Shown piece by piece: positions 17,532 through 25,840 of a stretch of 64,000 bases of DNA. Below the pieces are notes generated by a model. The model had not been told where the DNA came from and made no database searches. It saw only the letters and a list, made by a program, of their open reading frames with translations. This DNA is from Bacteriovoracaceae bacterium UBA6261 (lineage in GTDB: Bacteria; Bdellovibrionota; Bacteriovoracia; Bacteriovoracales; Bacteriovoracaceae). The first letter of the stretch is position 1; every line of letters begins with the position of its first letter. The position numbers and the translations under genes were made by a program. The stretch covers positions 1 to 64,000 of the forward strand of contig DJVH01000096.1 of NCBI GenBank assembly GCA_002440825.1, in the 5' to 3' direction.

Positions 17532-18713
17532 TTATTGCACTTCTTTTAATACAATATAGCTTTGTGAGTTGCTGAAGTTTTCAAACGGCTTGTCTGTACT
17601 GAAAAGTTCGCGCTCAAGAGCGGCAATTTTTCCGAAAGTTTTGTCCCATGAATTTCTCAACAGAAATTTATCTACTCGCGATGTCCACGTCGGATCGTTT
17701 TCTTTTTCCTTCATGGTCTTTTCAACTAAAGCAACAAATTCCTGAGGTCCATTGGCAATCGCGGCCAGTCCTTCGTCTTCATAAGGATGAATGACATCAT
17801 TGATGGCCGTTGAGACGACTGGTTTTCCTGCTGCAAGAAATTCCGGAGTTTTCGTTGGTGAGATAAACCTGGTGGATTCATTCAATGCAAAAGGCATCAT
17901 CGCGCAGTCCCAGCCGGAGAGATAACGTGGGAGTTCCTCATAATCTTTTTTGCCGAGATAAAAAATATTTTTTCTCTGAGGAAGAGTCTCTGGATCAATT
18001 TTAACCACCGGCCCGATCACGACAAAACTCCATTCAGGTTTCAGAATGGCCATTTTATCAAGAAGCTCGATGTCGAGTCTTTCATCAATCACGCCATAGA
18101 AACCTATGCGGGGATGTGGAATCTCTTTTTGATCTGCCGGATCGTTGAAACCTTTTCTTGCGGTGGCAAAGTGATTGTAATCGATGCTGCTCGGAAAAGG
18201 ATGAATGTTATGGTGGCGATGTTTTTTCGCCTGGTAAAGTGAAACCCCACCTGTGAAAACCAGATGCGCGCGCTCGAGAAGTTCCTGCTCGAGATCCAGC
18301 AATGTTTGCGGAGCATTTTTAAATAAAGACAATTCATCCATGCAATCAAAGAGAATGGCGTTGGGTTGTAAATGTCTTGTGAATGGAAGCGCCATTGGAG
18401 TGTAGTACCATGCCGAATAAACATCAATTTTTTCAGAGAAAAGGAGTTCATCCACAAGCTCTTTCAAAGTGGGCTCTATGTCCTCGTTTCGTGCATCTCC
18501 AGGGAGATGAGGAATGATGATATTGACATTATCTTTTGAAATTTTTTGTTCCAGGCGTGGAAAATCTGATTTTCCAAATAGTGGTTCTTCGATGTAGTAG
18601 ACGCGACGGTATTTCGCGAAACGAGACATTAAGTGCTGAGGTCTTTGAAAGACAAAATCCCATCTTAGATGTGAGAAGACAAGAAGGTCAGAAGTTTCGC
18701 AAATACTATCCAT
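17532..18713 (-). CDS. Glycosyltransferase, GT1/GT4-like
   Basis: A 393-residue cytosolic GT-B fold protein. The N-terminus LLVFSHLRWDFVFQRPQHLMSR is typical of a group of glycosyltransferases found beside UDP-galactopyranose mutase genes; a nucleotide-sugar site is seen in the C-terminal half (RIGFYGVIDERLD, FLAAGKPVVST). GGAGG precedes the ATG. It is the first gene of the seven-gene gal/glf operon and probably transfers galactofuranose or the sugar made by the downstream fusion; the acceptor is unknown. Confidence 0.85.
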   Translation of the reverse strand: MDSICETSDLLVFSHLRWDFVFQRPQHLMSRFAKYRRVYYIEEPLFGKSDFPRLEQKISKDNVNIIIPHLPGDARNEDIEPTLKELVDELLFSEKIDVYSAWYYTPMALPFTRHLQPNAILFDCMDELSLFKNAPQTLLDLEQELLERAHLVFTGGVSLYQAKKHRHHNIHPFPSSIDYNHFATARKGFNDPADQKEIPHPRIGFYGVIDERLDIELLDKMAILKPEWSFVVIGPVVKIDPETLPQRKNIFYLGKKDYEELPRYLSGWDCAMMPFALNESTRFISPTKTPEFLAAGKPVVSTAINDVIHPYEDEGLAAIANGPQEFVALVEKTMKEKENDPTWTSRVDKFLLRNSWDKTFGKIAALERELFSTDKPFENFSNSQSYIVLKEVQ

Positions 18714-18747
18714 ATTATTGCCTCCAAACTATTAAAGATAACTTTTT

Positions 18748-18769
18748 CAATAAAGCTCAAAGTTTATTG
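18748..18769. promoter_or_regulatory. Inverted repeat in the divergent gal operon/GH2 promoter region
   Basis: CAATAAA at 18748-18754 and TTTATTG at 18763-18769, 8-base spacer. It is centred between the two divergent transcription units and is a candidate operator controlling both. No regulator gene is adjacent. Confidence 0.4.
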
Positions 18770-18861
18770 CCAATTAAATGCCAAGATTTACTCGGGCATG
18801 TTTCTTGAAGATGGTATTGAAAACACTTGGTCAGATTACAAGTTTTTAAAGGAAATCTTTT

Positions 18862-20748
18862 ATGAAACCTGGGGCAAATAAGTACAACAATTGGGAAAAT
18901 CATCCGAGAAAAATTTTTCGTCGCGAAAACTGGATGAATTTGAATGGTGAATGGGATTTCTCTTTTGATGACGATTTAGAGTGTCATTCTCCCGATGATC
19001 TCATTCAATGGAAACAAAAAATTACAGTTCCCTTTGCTCCTGAATCTCCGGCCAGTGGCATTGGCAGCGGGAAATTTCATCCGCGCTGCTGGTACCGAAA
19101 AACTTTTGCTTTCAAAAAAAATAAAATGCGTTCGATCATTCATTTCGGTGCTGTCGATTACACCGCGAAAGTCTGGCTCAATGGAGTTTTTCTCGGAGAA
19201 CATGAGGGAGGTTATACGCCTTTTTCTTTTGATGCCACTCACGCCATTTTAGAAGACGGCCTGAATGAATTAATAGTGCGCGCTGATGATGATCCGAGTG
19301 ATCTTGCAAAACCTCGTGGAAAACAGGATTGGCTGGAACACCCTCATGGCATTTGGTATGTTCGCACGACAGGGATCTGGCAAACCGTCTGGATCGAAGA
19401 AGTGCCCAATACCTATATTAAAAAACTTCGCTGTACGCCTTCCATCGATCGCTGGGAAATTGGTATTGAAGGATTTGTTTCGGGCCCGTGTCCGGAGAGT
19501 CTGCAGTTGAAAGTGAATCTGACAGCAGGAGGACAAACTCTTGCCTGCGATACTTACCATATTATTCACAATGAAGTGCATAGAAGAATTGCACTTTCGG
19601 ACCCCGGTATTGATGATTTCCGCAACGAACTTTTGTGGAGCCCCGAAAAGCCCACGTTGATTGATCTCGAGCTGGAGCTTTGGGATGGCGATTTATTGCT
19701 GGATAAAGTTTATTCCTACACAGCTCTTCGCAATGTCACGTACAATCGCGATCGCTTCATGCTGAATGGAAGACCCTATTATCTGCGCCTGGTTCTCGAT
19801 CAAGGCTACTGGCCGGACTCGCATCTGACTCCGCCTTCGGAAGAGGCCATTCGAAAAGATATTATGCTCATCAAAGCCGCTGGTTTTAACGGAGTTCGAA
19901 AGCATCAAAAAATTGAAGATCCCAATTTTCTCTACTGGGCCGATGTCATGGGCATTGTCGTCTGGGGGGAAATGCCGAGCGTGTATCGTTTCACCCAGAA
20001 ATCTGTTGAACGTGTGACTAAGCAATGGATTGAACAAATTGAACGCGACATGGACCATCCGTGCATTATCTGCTGGGTGCCTTTCAATGAATCGTGGGGT
20101 GTTCCTGATCTCGCCGAGAAAAAAACTCATCAGCAATGCGTGCAGGCCTTATATTATCTGACAAAAACCCTGGACCCGACCAGACCTTGCATCGGCAACG
20201 ACGGATGGGAGAGCACGGCTACAGATATATTAGGCATTCACGATTACGATGAACAGACCAGTCGTCTGATAAAAAAATATACCGAGCACGACAATATCGA
20301 AACCGCTCTCAATCGCTATCGCCCCGGTGGGCGCATGATTATTGCGGAAGGCTTCTCTCACAATGGCCAGCCGGTCATGCTGACCGAATTCGGCGGTATC
20401 GCGTACGTTGAACCAAAAGAAGAAGTGGCCCAGGCGTGGGGATATTCCGCTGCTCAAAGTGCTCACGATTTCAGAAGACGCTATGAAGAACTTCTCTCAA
20501 CCATACATCGCATAGAATTGTTTGCGGGTTTTTGTTACACACAGTTGACTGATACTTTTCAGGAAGCGAACGGCCTTTTTACAATGGATCGCCAACCGAA
20601 ATTTTCAATCAATGCCATGGCCCGCGCCACACGCGGTATCGGCCTGGGCAGAGGCGAGCTCATTTCAGTTCCTCAACCCCCACCGATTCCTCATGACAAC
20701 GAACAGGACTTCGCCCGCGATTTCAGTCAAGACAGTGAAGGAAGATAG
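18862..20748 (+). CDS. Glycoside hydrolase family 2 enzyme (beta-galactosidase/glucuronidase type)
   Basis: A 628-residue cytosolic protein (no signal peptide) with the GH2 order: jelly-roll sugar-binding domain (about 20-180; WMNLNGEWDFSFD, YTAKVWLNGVFLGEHEGGY), Ig-like domain (about 185-290), TIM barrel (about 295-600). Acid/base Glu410 is in PFNESWG and the nucleophile Glu509 in LTEFGG. AAAGGA precedes the ATG. It is divergent from the gal operon and could release galactose that the Leloir enzymes consume; beta-galactosidase, glucuronidase or mannosidase specificity cannot be told. Its last 22 bases overlap the convergent ftsH. Confidence 0.88.
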   Translation: MKPGANKYNNWENHPRKIFRRENWMNLNGEWDFSFDDDLECHSPDDLIQWKQKITVPFAPESPASGIGSGKFHPRCWYRKTFAFKKNKMRSIIHFGAVDYTAKVWLNGVFLGEHEGGYTPFSFDATHAILEDGLNELIVRADDDPSDLAKPRGKQDWLEHPHGIWYVRTTGIWQTVWIEEVPNTYIKKLRCTPSIDRWEIGIEGFVSGPCPESLQLKVNLTAGGQTLACDTYHIIHNEVHRRIALSDPGIDDFRNELLWSPEKPTLIDLELELWDGDLLLDKVYSYTALRNVTYNRDRFMLNGRPYYLRLVLDQGYWPDSHLTPPSEEAIRKDIMLIKAAGFNGVRKHQKIEDPNFLYWADVMGIVVWGEMPSVYRFTQKSVERVTKQWIEQIERDMDHPCIICWVPFNESWGVPDLAEKKTHQQCVQALYYLTKTLDPTRPCIGNDGWESTATDILGIHDYDEQTSRLIKKYTEHDNIETALNRYRPGGRMIIAEGFSHNGQPVMLTEFGGIAYVEPKEEVAQAWGYSAAQSAHDFRRRYEELLSTIHRIELFAGFCYTQLTDTFQEANGLFTMDRQPKFSINAMARATRGIGLGRGELISVPQPPPIPHDNEQDFARDFSQDSEGR

Positions 20749-22598
20749 CGGTTGCGGTGAAAGGATCTTCCATGCAGCGACCATAAATCGGCGAGCTCAT
20801 CCGCATCGAGTGTTTCCTTATTCATCAGTATGTCGACACAGATTCCGATGAACTGTCTGTTAGATTCAATAACTTCGCGGGAAACGTGTCGGCAGTGTTC
20901 AAGAATGGCCTTGATCTCTTTATCAATTCGCTCTTCTGTCTTATCACTCCAGGATTTTCCCTGAGGCGCTGGATAATCCATTTGCAGAAAACGATTCGAT
21001 TGTGTTTCTTCACTGACGAGACCGAGAGTGTCTCCCATTCCATATTGAGTGATCATTGCGCGTGCAATGTTGGATGCTTTCACCAGATCATCTCCGGCCG
21101 CAGTGGAAAGATCACCGCAGAAAACTTCTTCAGAGACGCGACCGGAGAGAAGAGTGGCAATTTTATGCTGAAGTTCATCGCGGGTCATGATGTATCTGTC
21201 TTCAAGCGGACGCTGAAGAGTATAGCCGAGAGCTCCGATACCTCTTGGAATGATACTGACTTTTTGAACTTTATCCTGTGTTTGCAGAGAAAGCGCGACT
21301 GTTGCATGTCCCATTTCGTGAAAAGCAACCCGCTTTTTTTCTTCCGGATTCATCAAGCGTTGTTTTCGTTCAAGTCCTGCGACAACGCGCTCGAGGGCCT
21401 TGACGAAATCATTCGTTTCGACCGACTCGGCATTTCTTCTAGTCGCAATCAAGGCCGCTTCATTGATGAGGTTAGCGAGATCCGCACCGGAAAATCCCGG
21501 AGTCATTGAAGCCACGACATTCAAGTCCACATCAGATTTCAATTTTACTTTCTTGATATGGATGTTCAAAATTTGCAGACGGCCGTTTTGATCCGGTTTA
21601 TCGACAAGAATCTGGCGGTCAAAGCGACCAGCTCTGAGGAGGGCTGGATCCAGAACTTCCGGTCTGTTGGTGGCCGCAAGAAGAATGATTCCAGTCGATG
21701 AATCAAAGCCGTCCAGTTCGGCGAGTAATTGGTTTAACGTTTGTTCTTTTTCATCGTGGCCTGCCATATTGGCAAGCGAGCGCGCTTTTCCTAAGGCATC
21801 GAGCTCGTCGATAAAAATGATACAGGGCGATTGGCTGCGGGCCTGTTCAAAAAGATCGCGCACCCGCGCGGCCCCCATCCCGACAAAGAGTTCAACGAAT
21901 TCAGAGCCGTTGATGGAAAAGAAAGGAACATTGGCCTCACCTGCAACGGCCCGGGCCATGAGAGTTTTACCCGTTCCTGGCGGGCCCACCAGCAGCACTC
22001 CTTTCGGAACATGACCGCCCAGGCGCGAATACTTTTCAGGGCTCTTTAAGAAATTGACCACCTCTACCAATTCTTCTTTGGCCTCATCTACACCGGCCAC
22101 GTCTGAAAAATGCGTCTTCACATCCTTTTCGACGTAGATCTTGGCGCGCGATTTGTTGAAAGAGAGCAGCTTGTTGCCTTGAAACTTGCTTGCATTCCTA
22201 AAGACCATGATCATGATAAACAAAGGCAGAAGCCAGAAGAGCGCGTTGCTCCAGAAGGTTGATTTGGGAGTGGCCTCAAATTTAATCCCCTTAGTTTTCA
22301 AAAGGGGGATCAGGTCGGGGTCCTGCACTTTATAGGTCACCAGGGCCTTGGCCGAACCCTTCACGTTGGCAATGATCTGCTCGTCATTAAAGACCACTTC
22401 GCTAATTTTTCCAGCGGTGAGGAGTTTTAAAAAGTCATCGTAAGAGCGCCTTTCCTGAACGGAGTTGCCGAAGAAGTTAATGAATAGAATGACCAGAAGA
22501 ATGGCCCATATCCAGTGGGGTCCAAAGCCTGCGCCTGGAAGGTTGGATTCCTTTAATGGTTTTTTACCGCTTGTCTGTTTTGCATTGTCATTGGCCAT
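20727..22598 (-). CDS. ftsH: ATP-dependent zinc metalloprotease FtsH
   Basis: A 623-residue membrane-anchored AAA+ protease. TM1 near 29-45, periplasmic FtsH extracellular domain 48-112, TM2 near 116-133, AAA domain with Walker A GPPGTGKT (205-212), Walker B IIFIDELDALG, SRH ATNRP...RAGRFDR, then the zinc site HEMGH (427-431) and a later Asp in TAAGDD. It degrades membrane and cytosolic proteins. The N-terminal tail of about 25 charged residues is longer than in E. coli. It stands alone and overlaps the GH2 gene tail to tail, so it may be an accessory FtsH copy. Confidence 0.95.
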   Translation of the reverse strand: MANDNAKQTSGKKPLKESNLPGAGFGPHWIWAILLVILFINFFGNSVQERRSYDDFLKLLTAGKISEVVFNDEQIIANVKGSAKALVTYKVQDPDLIPLLKTKGIKFEATPKSTFWSNALFWLLPLFIMIMVFRNASKFQGNKLLSFNKSRAKIYVEKDVKTHFSDVAGVDEAKEELVEVVNFLKSPEKYSRLGGHVPKGVLLVGPPGTGKTLMARAVAGEANVPFFSINGSEFVELFVGMGAARVRDLFEQARSQSPCIIFIDELDALGKARSLANMAGHDEKEQTLNQLLAELDGFDSSTGIILLAATNRPEVLDPALLRAGRFDRQILVDKPDQNGRLQILNIHIKKVKLKSDVDLNVVASMTPGFSGADLANLINEAALIATRRNAESVETNDFVKALERVVAGLERKQRLMNPEEKKRVAFHEMGHATVALSLQTQDKVQKVSIIPRGIGALGYTLQRPLEDRYIMTRDELQHKIATLLSGRVSEEVFCGDLSTAAGDDLVKASNIARAMITQYGMGDTLGLVSEETQSNRFLQMDYPAPQGKSWSDKTEERIDKEIKAILEHCRHVSREVIESNRQFIGICVDILMNKETLDADELADLWSLHGRSFHRNRYLPSLS

Positions 22599-22749
22599 AT
22601 CGCCTCATTTCATAAAAGTGTGTTGCTCGCACATTCATAAAAGCAAAGCTCAAGCCAAGAACGCTAAATACTTTCACTCGAAGTAGATGACAGCATCATT
22701 ACCAGAAAATACGCACCTTAAAAAAATTATCATTCAGTCATTTTTTGAA

Positions 22750-22777
22750 TTGTCACCATAAGAAAATGTTGTAAATT
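22750..22777 (+). promoter_or_regulatory. Candidate sigma-70 promoter of the Lys/Ala-rich protein gene
   Basis: TTGTCA at 22750-22755, 16-base spacer, TAAATT at 22772-22777. About 80 bases of leader would precede the ATG. Confidence 0.35.
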
Positions 22778-22856
22778 CTCTCCATCAAAAAATTGATTAA
22801 GGTTTTGAGAAGAAGCAAATGTCTTGCTTTGAATAATAACTTAAGGAGTTACACAC

Positions 22857-23135
22857 ATGAAATCTCTACTAGTACTTGCTCTTGTTCTTTCTTCAGTTGC
22901 TTTCGCTAACGAAGCTAAAAAAGAAGTTAAAACTGAAACTAAAGCTACAGAAACTAAAACTGTAGAAGCTAAAAAAGAAGAAGCTGCTCCAGCTACTGAC
23001 GCTGCAGCTGTAATTCCAGCTAAAGACGCTAAAAAAGCAAAAAAACACGCTAAAAAAGCTTCTAAAAAAGAAGAAGCTAAAAAAGAAGAAGCTACAGCTG
23101 CTGCACCAGCAACAACTGAAGCTGCTAAAAAATAA
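22857..23135 (+). CDS. Exported Lys/Ala/Glu-rich low-complexity protein
   Basis: A 92-residue protein with a clear signal peptide (KSLLVLALVLSSVAFA, cleavage before NEAKK) followed by about 75 residues made almost only of Lys, Ala, Glu, Thr and Pro, with repeated AKK/KKEEA blocks reminiscent of histone H1-like tails. It would be an extended or helical, strongly basic periplasmic protein. AAGGAG precedes the ATG, codons are uniform (gct, aaa, gaa), and its own terminator follows, all consistent with high expression. No known family. Confidence 0.8.
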   Translation: MKSLLVLALVLSSVAFANEAKKEVKTETKATETKTVEAKKEEAAPATDAAAVIPAKDAKKAKKHAKKASKKEEAKKEEATAAAPATTEAAKK

Positions 23136-23163
23136 TTTTTAAAATAATTAAAAGTTATAAAAA

Positions 23164-23191
23164 AGAGGGCCCGTTTAACGGGCCCTTTTTT
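23164..23191 (+). terminator. Rho-independent terminator
   Basis: GGGCCCG, loop TTTAA, CGGGCCC, then six T, 30 bases after the Lys/Ala-rich gene. Confidence 0.93.
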
Positions 23192-23219
23192 ATTGGAGGA
23201 TGTAATCTATGATCATCCT

Positions 23220-23714
23220 ATGTTTTCACGTATAAAAAACTTATTCATTCATCTTCTTCTTTTTCCCGTTGCTCTGATTCTTATATTTGAAGAGTGGGGC
23301 TGGGTTCCCCTTGCTGCCTTTTTTAATCGTTTAGCGCGCACTCTTGCTTTGTGGCGCAAACTGGAAGTTTTTGTTTCGCATTTGTCTCCCAAGCTGTCGC
23401 TATTGGTACTGTTAATTCCGATGCTCACTCTTTTGCCGATGAAATTTTTAGGGCTGTATTTTATCGACCTCGGACATTATGCGAGTGGAGTAGGGGTTTT
23501 TATTTTTTCCAAAGTTTGCGGAACTGCTTTTTTTGCCCGTTTGTTTACGTTGACTCGTCCGAATCTTCTGAAGCTTGCGTGGTTTGCCCGTTTTTATCCG
23601 CGATGGATTTCGTGGAAGAATTCACTTCTTACTTATTTTCGATCGACCTGGCCCTGGAGAATGGCCCATTCAATCAAACAGAAAGCTCGCAATTTGATTA
23701 TTCATTCTCGCTGA
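23220..23714 (+). CDS. Small integral membrane protein of unknown function
   Basis: A 164-residue protein with about three hydrophobic segments (IHLLLFPVALILIFEEWGW, LLVLLIPMLTLLPMKFLG, GVGVFIFSKVCGTAFFARL) and a basic C-terminal tail. I do not recognise it. The start is uncertain: ATG 23220 is in frame, but the only GGAGG (23195-23199) lies 20 bases upstream and is better placed for an 8-codon frame at 23209-23235 that overlaps it, so translation could be coupled to that leader. The last 17 bases overlap the convergent gene. Confidence 0.6.
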   Translation: MFSRIKNLFIHLLLFPVALILIFEEWGWVPLAAFFNRLARTLALWRKLEVFVSHLSPKLSLLVLLIPMLTLLPMKFLGLYFIDLGHYASGVGVFIFSKVCGTAFFARLFTLTRPNLLKLAWFARFYPRWISWKNSLLTYFRSTWPWRMAHSIKQKARNLIIHSR

Positions 23715-25719
23715 TCATTCCTGCCATTCGCGCCATCCAGTAGGAAAATAAATAATCCGCTCCTGCCGCTTTATTTGTTTTGCTGCTTCCGCCGTTAAAA
23801 TGAAAAGCAGAATCTTTCCAGATGAAATTTGAACCTAGCCCCAGACCTTCAAAAAGGGGATAGGAATCCACACCTTGATAGTGGTATTCCACCGGTTGTT
23901 TTTCTTTAAACGATTTCCAGGGAAGTCTAGGCCACCAGGAGAGTGTCCAGTCGGGTTTGAATGAATAATTATAAAACGTATCATACTTCGATCTGTTGAC
24001 AGGAATTTCTTTAAGCGATGTCAAGGCCGTTGAATACTCCTGGTTCCAGACGGCTTCCAGTTCTTTTTTCTTATAGCCATCGTTGATTTCATTAGCATCT
24101 TTCACATCAAAACCTTCTTTGATTGCAAAGGTGTAGGCGGCAATCGTAAGAAAATCTCTTTTCGTTCCGGCCATATCTTTCCATAGTTTCACTAAATTTT
24201 CTCTTCCGGCGTCTGCCAGATCTTTTTCTCCAAGAGAGTCTGCAATCAGAATTTCTGTGAGGAGACTGACTGTGGAGAGATTGATACCGCTCCAGTCAGC
24301 GACACCACCCACGTGTACAGTGCCTTCAATATTCAACATCTCTTCGCCTCGAAGATCTTTTAAAAAACTTTGTCTGAATTCTTTCTTGTCTTTTTTATCC
24401 CCTGTCGCGAGGGCCTTTAATCCATAGGCCATCGCCTTATTGTTGATCTTTTTAGCGATTGCAAGATCTGGCAGACGCTTCATGTGAAGAAGCAATTCAT
24501 TTCGCAACTGCTGTTGTGAATCGGGAAGAATATTATACGCCCAGATAAAACCGTGAAGGATTCCCTTTAGCATGTCGTTGTTGCCACCTTCCAGCCAGAC
24601 GACATTTGAATAGTCACCTGTCCCGCGATGAAGTTTTTCCCCCAAAGACGTTTCACCGTTATAGGCCATGGCCGTTCTGGCAAACTCTTCTTTGCTTCCA
24701 GTCACATCCATCAACAACATTAAACCTTTGAGCGATTTTTTCACCTGCTCCAGGGCCGATTCATCTTTAGTCACTTTGTATTTCATTGCCATTGATCCCA
24801 GATACATTCCCGTCCAAAGCGAACCGTCGCCATCCATGGTATAGCGGGAAAATTTTCCTGACTGGGTAAACTCCGCTCCCGAAAAAAGCCCGACTTCATT
24901 TAAATGGTGCTTGCCCATATCGGTTTCAAAATGTTGATTCTTTTCCGCGAGTGTATAGGCGTAGGCATTTCTGCGCTGAATTTCTTCCACCAGTGAAATT
25001 TTATCCGGCGTCTTGTTCACCACGCGAAGAATGTTTTTATTGGATTTATAAAAATCATAATCGGTAAAATCATAAACCATGAATTGCCGTTTATTTTTAT
25101 AATCTTCTCGGTCTTCGAAAGACTTCGGCCATTTTTGATCATGATACCAGCGATTGATTTTCAGCTCGAGAATGCCGCTTAATAAGTGCAGGAGAGTCGA
25201 GTTCTCATGAGATTTTGATTCAACTCGCGTTCTTTTATTTTCCCAAAGCGGGGCCACGTCCAGATTGCGGACTTCAATAAACGATTCATTAAAAGTTTCA
25301 TTCTTCCTGACGAGGTTCTCTGTTGTAAAAAAGGCATCGGCATGAATTCTTTCAACAACGTCCAGTTTCTTTTTGAAGCTGTCAAACGAGCGAGTTTCAC
25401 CCTCGGCAGAGCGAAGAAAATCTCCTTCTCGCAGATGATACGTAATGACATAGTCATTCTGGGATTGATCAAAGACCGCTTCACCGGTCCAGATTTCCTG
25501 CACCGTCAGATTTTCAAATAAAAAAGAATCGTAAGTATGTTCTCTGATGACATCAATTTTTCCGCCATTCAGTCTGAATTCCATCTGGCCTGCATATCGT
25601 CCGTGAAGCGAACTTTCGCCTTGAAAGAGAACTTTTTTATTGAGCAGTTGAAGTTCTGTGGAATGAGCTCTCTGGAGCAAAAAGAGGGCGGCGATAAAAA
25701 GGAAAAGAATGTGCTTCAT
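23698..25719 (-). CDS. Large exported protein of unknown function, possible (alpha/alpha)6-barrel enzyme
   Basis: A 673-residue protein with a signal peptide (HILFLFIAALFLLQRAHS) and no further membrane segments. The N-terminal third is beta-rich and Lys/Glu-rich; from about residue 275 repeated helical pairs occur (RYTMDGDGSLWTGMYLGSM, KSLKGLMLLMDVTG, GILHGFIWAYNIL, WSGINLSTVSLLTEILI), with the spacing and Trp/Asp/Gly-rich loops of six-hairpin glycosidase or lyase folds. This fold assignment is only by eye. A weak AGGA precedes the ATG. It is monocistronic and overlaps the convergent membrane protein gene. Confidence 0.65.
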   Translation of the reverse strand: MKHILFLFIAALFLLQRAHSTELQLLNKKVLFQGESSLHGRYAGQMEFRLNGGKIDVIREHTYDSFLFENLTVQEIWTGEAVFDQSQNDYVITYHLREGDFLRSAEGETRSFDSFKKKLDVVERIHADAFFTTENLVRKNETFNESFIEVRNLDVAPLWENKRTRVESKSHENSTLLHLLSGILELKINRWYHDQKWPKSFEDREDYKNKRQFMVYDFTDYDFYKSNKNILRVVNKTPDKISLVEEIQRRNAYAYTLAEKNQHFETDMGKHHLNEVGLFSGAEFTQSGKFSRYTMDGDGSLWTGMYLGSMAMKYKVTKDESALEQVKKSLKGLMLLMDVTGSKEEFARTAMAYNGETSLGEKLHRGTGDYSNVVWLEGGNNDMLKGILHGFIWAYNILPDSQQQLRNELLLHMKRLPDLAIAKKINNKAMAYGLKALATGDKKDKKEFRQSFLKDLRGEEMLNIEGTVHVGGVADWSGINLSTVSLLTEILIADSLGEKDLADAGRENLVKLWKDMAGTKRDFLTIAAYTFAIKEGFDVKDANEINDGYKKKELEAVWNQEYSTALTSLKEIPVNRSKYDTFYNYSFKPDWTLSWWPRLPWKSFKEKQPVEYHYQGVDSYPLFEGLGLGSNFIWKDSAFHFNGGSSKTNKAAGADYLFSYWMARMAGMISENE

Positions 25720-25786
25720 GATTTTGTCCTGATTGAAGTTCAGAGGACTGACTTGCTATCAGACAACGAAAATCTTCGCAAAGAGA

Positions 25787-25822
25787 AAGTGAGTCTCTCA
25801 AGGGAAATTGAGAGACTCACTT
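25787..25822. terminator. Perfect 15-bp hairpin between the exported protein gene and the glyoxylate gene
   Basis: AAGTGAGTCTCTCAA, loop GGGAAA, and its exact complement. On the minus strand it follows the stop of the malate synthase-isocitrate lyase gene by 18 bases and is followed by TTTCTCTTTG, so it probably ends that transcript. Confidence 0.75.
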
Positions 25823-25840
25823 AGTTGCTATAGAAAAAAG

